Assembly (NCBI GenBank): GCA_944364075.1 | Contig: CALVVZ010000002.1 | Location: forward strand, 1 to 57,443 | Reading direction: 5' to 3' | DNA length: 57,443 nucleotides | DNA from: an uncultured Clostridia bacterium | Lineage (GTDB): Bacteria > Bacillota > Clostridia > Christensenellales > Aristaeellaceae | Shown here: one piece after another, positions 53,726-57,443 of the stretch | How positions within the stretch are numbered: the first letter of the stretch is position 1 | Layout: each line of letters starts with the position of its first letter | The notes under the pieces: model-generated | The model's database searches: none | The model's input: only the letters and a program-made list of their open reading frames with translations | Told to the model about the DNA's origin: nothing | Made by a program: the position numbers and the translations under genes

Positions 53726-54433
53726 ATGCGGCTATACATCATCCGGCATGGCGATCCAGACTACAAGAACGACTCGCTTACTTCCCGCGGGAAAGCGGAA
53801 GCCCAAGCGCTGGCGAAGTATCTTCCACGCCTTCATTTGACACATCTATATACTTCCCCGCTCGGCCGCGCCAAAAGTACCTGCGCTCCATGTGCGGAAC
53901 GTTTGGGGCTTCCGGTAGAAGAACTGCCCTGGGTGCGGGAGCTGACCGGCGTCTATTATGAGATAGAAGGCATAGGAAAGTGCGCGCCTTTTGTCCTACC
54001 CGGCGAAGTTCTTTATGGCATTTCCCCTACGCCACGTTACCATGGCTGGGAACAGCAGATGTATTTTAGTGACTCGCGTTTTATTTCATTGATTCATGAA
54101 ATGGAGCAGGGCTCTGATGCGTTGCTTGCCCGTCATGGATACGTACATGAAGGCGCATGCTATCGCGTAGCATCGTCTTCTCAGGATCGAATTGCCATAT
54201 TTTGCCATCAAGGAATTGGCACCACGTGGCTTTCTTACTTGCTTCACCTGCCTTATCAAGCCGGCTGGGCTGGCATGTGGCAGGCATGTACCGCTATTTC
54301 CGAGATCACACTGGAACAGCGCTCTCCCCAGTGGGCCGTTCCACGTCTGTTGCAAATGGGCGCTACGCCCCATCTGACGCTGGCCGGTCTTCCTCCCATG
54401 GAACGCGGATTAGATAGCGTCACACGAAACTGA
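53726..54433 (+). CDS. Histidine phosphatase superfamily protein
   Basis: This 235-residue protein has the phosphoglycerate-mutase-like RHG motif IIRHGDPDY with the catalytic histidine at residue 8, LYTSPLGRAKSTC as the conserved second element and IAIFCHQGIGTTWL with the second active-site histidine. Members remove phosphate from sugars or other small molecules. It is coupled closely to the preceding phosphodiesterase, so the pair may successively open and dephosphorylate an imported phosphodiester. Its end overlaps a doubtful small minus-strand ORF by 14 bp. Confidence 0.9.
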   Translation: MRLYIIRHGDPDYKNDSLTSRGKAEAQALAKYLPRLHLTHLYTSPLGRAKSTCAPCAERLGLPVEELPWVRELTGVYYEIEGIGKCAPFVLPGEVLYGISPTPRYHGWEQQMYFSDSRFISLIHEMEQGSDALLARHGYVHEGACYRVASSSQDRIAIFCHQGIGTTWLSYLLHLPYQAGWAGMWQACTAISEITLEQRSPQWAVPRLLQMGATPHLTLAGLPPMERGLDSVTRN

Positions 54434-54683
54434 TTTCGCCGCCAGTCTTCCTGTACATCCATTGCCAGCCCCCCAATTCATAAGAGCCGGCACAAGCGAA
54501 AGCGTTGCGATGTCCTCCTATTCCCGCTTGCATCTGCGGCGTAATAAAGCAAAAAACGCGCAATTCGTCAGTAGCGATGATGATACCTTTTCCGCCATCG
54601 GCTGCTTTGAAATTCTTGATTCGGCGCCAATAGCCTTCAAAATCTGTAATAACATCGAACAAAAGTGCATTTTCCCACCGCAC
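54420..54683 (-). CDS. Small doubtful ORF, possibly a gene remnant
   Basis: From a GTG at 54683 with AAGGA only 3 bases upstream, 87 codons are open. The product (FDVITDFEGYWRR, then KGIIIATDELRVFCF) has a protein-like composition but no family I recognise. It overlaps the histidine phosphatase gene by 14 bp at its 3' end. It could be a fragment of a larger gene. The gap from 54684 to 54870 holds nothing else I can see. Confidence 0.3.
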   Translation of the reverse strand: MRWENALLFDVITDFEGYWRRIKNFKAADGGKGIIIATDELRVFCFITPQMQAGIGGHRNAFACAGSYELGGWQWMYRKTGGEISFV

Positions 54684-54870
54684 TAATCCTTGTATGATAT
54701 TGCCTTACGTAAACATTCTCTTTTTCCTGAAGCATGCATTTATCATGTTCTCGTCGACCGCTGGCATCCTGAGTATCTTCGCACAGCTTTCAGCGATTCC
54801 CGCGCTGTTTCCCATATGCGCGCCAAGTATGCATATGCCGGTGCATGGTAATGTGGTTGTATCCATCGAT

Positions 54871-56472
54871 TTACATGATGCCTTTTTCTACATCCTCATT
54901 CCAGTTTTCTTTGGCTTCTTCAAAGCTCAGACCAAAGGCCTGCTCAAAGGTCTTAACGCCTGCACAGTAGTCAAGATAGGTATTCAGAGAAGACTGCCGA
55001 ATCAGATAACCGGTAAAGTTACCGGCTTGAAAGGACGTAAATCCATGGGAATCAATCCGGTCCAGCGGATAACTCCATACGGAATTTTTTAGTTCCTCCG
55101 CATAGCGCATGGGGGCGAGCACTTGCGCATGCATGAATAATGCCATATCCATTTCCTCTATGCTGGCAGGCATTTCGGCATTTGCCAGATAAATTTCCGT
55201 CACCCGCGCCCAGTATTTCCGGTTATCGGCATTGGGACTTTTTCCCTCGCCTGCCGCATCTCCGGTATGCTGATACTTGCAAAGAACATCCTCGTAGCAC
55301 GTGCGTTTATAGCTGTAAAAGGGAAAAAGCGAGGAAACATACTCGCACAAGCCCTCATAGGGCCAGACTTCCGTAGCATAGCGAATGCCTTCTGGCACGT
55401 GATGCAAGATATGCGTCAACTCATGCATGTATCCATAGCTCAGCTGCAGTTTGACCCTCCCGGCGGCCGGTTGTACATAAGAGCCGCCGCCCGTATTGCA
55501 AAAGATATTGAGCTTCCCTTCCCAGCAGCTTTTTGCGATTTTATAATAATCCGGCGCTTCCGCCCGAAACAAGTCGAGAAGCGCTTGGGAATAGGCGGCT
55601 GCCTCATAGAGAAAGATCCGCACGTCCCGGGCCGTTTGCATATCTTCCAGCGGCTGGAGGTAAAACCGGTGATTCAGGCTTGTGGTGGCTACCAGCGTAT
55701 AGCCATTGGCTTTGGTGAAGCGGTAATCCCGCAACACCTGCGCGTAAGGGTCCGTATAGACCCGGTCAACACCGATGGATTGCAGCCACTCCTGCTTATA
55801 GGCGATGTCATCTTCCAGAACTAGGGCATCAATGCCATAGCGCTCTAGTATATAGCGGATTATCGCCGTGGCTGTCTGCTGCGCCAGGGCAATTTCTGCG
55901 GCGCAGGCAAACGGTTCCGTAAAATAGCTGATAAACAGGCTCAGACCGTCTAGCTCGCTTGCTTGTTCATAGGCGGCCTTCAGCTGTGCAACGTCCACCG
56001 GTATATCCAGCAGGCAGTTTTGCAAGCCCAGCGTTTTCCAGTATTCCTCGATTCCCAGGGCCACCCCGATCAACGCTTGACGATAGGCGCCGTTTTCGAT
56101 GTCTCCGGCAGTACAGTACAGCCGGTCGCCATAGCGCTCCACACCGAGGAATGTCTGCTGAACCACGAAGATGGTAAATGGCGCGAACTGTTCGGTCTCC
56201 ATCCCTACCAGACCGGATAGCGCTTGCAAATCGGACTGGACGGTTGCCCACAGATCCTGCGCCTGATCTTCCTGATATATATCCTGACGTATGCTCATGG
56301 TACACGCGCCCTGGGTAGCGGACATGGTTTCAAAATACTGCCGGAAATCCAGGGTGGAGGTATGCGTTTCCCCCGGGGAGAAAAAGACCTCCGATAAAGC
56401 GTTGCATGCAATGATAGGACAACAGATTAATATCGCTGTAAGAAGCAACAATCTAAATATCCGCTTTCTCAT
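54871..56472 (-). CDS. Exported protein with HEXXH zinc-peptidase motif (gluzincin-like)
   Basis: This 533-residue protein has an N-terminal signal sequence (MRKRIFRLLLLTAIL) with a possible lipobox, PIIAC, at Cys23, so it may be a lipoprotein; a signal peptidase I site is the alternative. About two thirds along, YMHELTHILHH gives the HEXXH zinc motif, and Glu in YEGLCEYVSSLF some 20 residues later suits the third ligand of gluzincins. The family is not recognised further. No inhibitor or partner gene is adjacent. The ribosome binding site AGGAGT lies about 11 bp before the ATG. It is a single gene on the minus strand next to transposase remains. Confidence 0.75.
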   Translation of the reverse strand: MRKRIFRLLLLTAILICCPIIACNALSEVFFSPGETHTSTLDFRQYFETMSATQGACTMSIRQDIYQEDQAQDLWATVQSDLQALSGLVGMETEQFAPFTIFVVQQTFLGVERYGDRLYCTAGDIENGAYRQALIGVALGIEEYWKTLGLQNCLLDIPVDVAQLKAAYEQASELDGLSLFISYFTEPFACAAEIALAQQTATAIIRYILERYGIDALVLEDDIAYKQEWLQSIGVDRVYTDPYAQVLRDYRFTKANGYTLVATTSLNHRFYLQPLEDMQTARDVRIFLYEAAAYSQALLDLFRAEAPDYYKIAKSCWEGKLNIFCNTGGGSYVQPAAGRVKLQLSYGYMHELTHILHHVPEGIRYATEVWPYEGLCEYVSSLFPFYSYKRTCYEDVLCKYQHTGDAAGEGKSPNADNRKYWARVTEIYLANAEMPASIEEMDMALFMHAQVLAPMRYAEELKNSVWSYPLDRIDSHGFTSFQAGNFTGYLIRQSSLNTYLDYCAGVKTFEQAFGLSFEEAKENWNEDVEKGIM

Positions 56473-56742
56473 ATTGGCTGGCCACTCCTAAAAAGTTTTC
56501 CAATGGATAAGCTGCAAAGCTATTGATTTCCAATTAGCAGATTAAAACGCTTTTTCGAAAGAAAGCATATTTCCAGTAAACTACGGTTTACTTGACTCCA
56601 TGTTCACTACTACCGCGTTATCCCCTTCATCTTACATACAGACTCTAAGGCGAATCTTCCGTCACTTATATTACAAGCCTTTTTTACATTATACCATATT
56701 TTGTTGGTAGTGTCGAGTTCTGGAGCCAGTCGGTGAAAACGT

Positions 56743-56851
56743 AATATGTAGAGCTACAATACATATTGGACAGTAGAGTAAAAAAGGATGAGACTTGAGC
56801 GCCCATCTGGTATAGTTGAGTTGCAGCAACAACTAAGGAAGGAGCTCAAGC
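56743..56851 (+). repeat. Inverted repeats upstream of the broken transposase gene
   Basis: AATATGTA/TACATATT (56743-56767) overlaps a TACAAT -10-like box. TGAGACTTGAGC/GCTCAAGCCTCA (about 56788-56852, one mismatch) encloses the ribosome binding site of the transposase start. These look like the control region or end of an insertion sequence. The rest of 56473-56742 shows no gene. Confidence 0.45.
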
Positions 56852-56854
56852 CTC

Positions 56855-57089
56855 ATGAACAGTATAACACAGGACATGAAATACCGCCAGTCTCTGCTCA
56901 CTTATGCCCAGAAATACGGCGTAAACCGGGCCAGCCGCAAGTACAACAAAAGCCGGTCCTACATCTACTTCTGGCTAGCTCGATACGATGGTTCTCTGCA
57001 CTCCCTGGCCTGCCAGTCCCGACGTCTCATAGCCACCCCAAGCAACACACCAGAAAGAACTCAAACTTATCTCGGATATGCACCGAAGG
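56855..57089 (+). pseudogene. Truncated, frameshifted helix-turn-helix transposase N-terminus
   Basis: The first ~55 codons encode the HTH start of a common Clostridia transposase (YAQKYGVNRASRKYNKSRSYIYFW, core NRASRKYNKSRSYIYF; then DGSLHSLACQSRR). After that the family-like sequence continues in other frames (SHPKQHT, then QKELKLISDMHRR), so at least two small indels are present. At 57090 the IS66 end begins and the rest of the gene is missing. It is best read as an older insertion sequence broken by decay and by insertion of another element. Confidence 0.7.
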
Positions 57090-57359
57090 GTAACCGCTCA
57101 ATAATCCCCCGGTACAGAAAGTCGTGGTTCCCAGCACTCACACCGCTGAGAACCACGACTTCATTTCTTCTGACCAAGGGAGCAGATCATCCATCTCAAA
57201 GTCCTTGTTCTGCTCCGCGCGCTGTAACCGCTCAATAATCCCCCGGTACAGAAAAGTCGTGGTTCCCGGCACTCACACCGCTGAGAACCACGACTTCATT
57301 TCTTCTGACCAAGGGAGCAGATCATCCATCTCAAAGTCCTTGTTCTGCTCCGCACGCTC
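57090..57359. repeat. Tandem duplication of a 134-bp IS66-type element end
   Basis: Two nearly identical units start at 57090 and 57224, each beginning GTAACCGCTCAATAATCC and running through the transposase 3' end. They differ by one A in a short A-run and a few substitutions. Each contains the perfect 12-bp stem AAGTCGTGGTTC/GAACCACGACTT (with a shortened first A in copy 1). The GTAA start fits IS66-family terminal repeats, so copy 1 marks the outer end of the element. Confidence 0.75.
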
Positions 57360-57443
57360 AGGCATTATACTGAGCAGATGAAGCAGATAGTCATCCAGCC
57401 GTAGGCTGTTGGCTTTTGCCGTTTCCATCAGCGAGTAGATGAT
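57273..57443 (-). mobile_element. IS66-family transposase, C-terminal end (runs off the window)
   Basis: On the minus strand the last 56 codons of an IS66 TnpC-type transposase are present: YSLMETAKANSLRLDDYLLHLL, then DLLPWSEEMKSWF, ending SAV and TGA. The phrase SLxETAKANxL...YLxxLL...LDxLLPWS is the IS66 C-terminal signature. The stop codon lies in the loop of the terminal hairpin. The 5' part of the gene lies beyond the window edge. A truncated second copy of the 3' end lies at 57090-57223. Confidence 0.85.

Overview
The window looks like the chromosome of an anaerobic Clostridia-type Bacillota, probably a gut or rumen glycan degrader. The reasons are strong AGGAGG-type ribosome binding sites, several TTG/GTG starts, [FeFe] hydrogenases including a PAS-containing sensory type, Lpl/Ytc-type sugar ABC importers, a YesM/YesN two-component system and IS66-type transposase remains. 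GC is moderately high by eye. No rRNA, tRNA or CRISPR array was seen.

Region 1 (1-17466) is mostly housekeeping and signalling. It holds a hairpin-rich repeat, an ECF sigma factor with its likely anti-sigma partner, citramalate synthase with a textbook promoter, and a four-gene hydrogen module (group B-like [FeFe] hydrogenase, [2Fe-2S] protein, sensory hydrogenase, SpoIIE/PP2C phosphatase). Next comes a three-gene operon for a MotA/MotB-like proton-channel pair resembling the ZorA/ZorB part of Zorya defence, plus a small anchored protein, then a MarR regulator and a GldA/GldF/GldG/DUF4340 ABC operon whose ATPase carries an in-frame TAG.

Region 2 (17551-39233) is carbohydrate catabolism, nearly all on the minus strand. 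A GH38-like alpha-mannosidase and a mannose-6-phosphate isomerase with an extra N-terminal domain lie next to a GntR regulator. A YesM/YesN sensor pair sits with an LplABC-like importer. Then comes an eight-gene operon, with a promoter at 39056-39084 and a terminator at 30428-30460: GH89-like alpha-N-acetylglucosaminidase, SelA/DgaE-like PLP lyase, two RidA proteins, cog3964 amidohydrolase, RraA-family aldolase, SDR dehydrogenase and lactonase. Read together these enzymes suggest an oxidative, non-phosphorylating route for an N-acetylated amino sugar, ending in aldol cleavage. This is the most interesting hypothesis in the window.

Region 3 (39337-54433) is all on the plus strand. A CUT1 sugar importer faces the operon above and is followed by a TIM-barrel isomerase, a GntR/UTRA regulator, a BadF-type sugar kinase, a DUF6259-like glycosidase flanked by two SIS-domain proteins, a second Lpl-type importer, an alkaline-phosphatase-superfamily phosphodiesterase and a histidine phosphatase. 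All three solute-binding proteins lack a lipobox, and each gene is followed by a strong RNA hairpin.

Region 4 (54434-57443) has a small doubtful ORF, a secreted protein with a zinc-peptidase HELTH motif, a broken transposase gene and, at the edge, the 3' end of an IS66 transposase with a tandemly duplicated 134-bp end.
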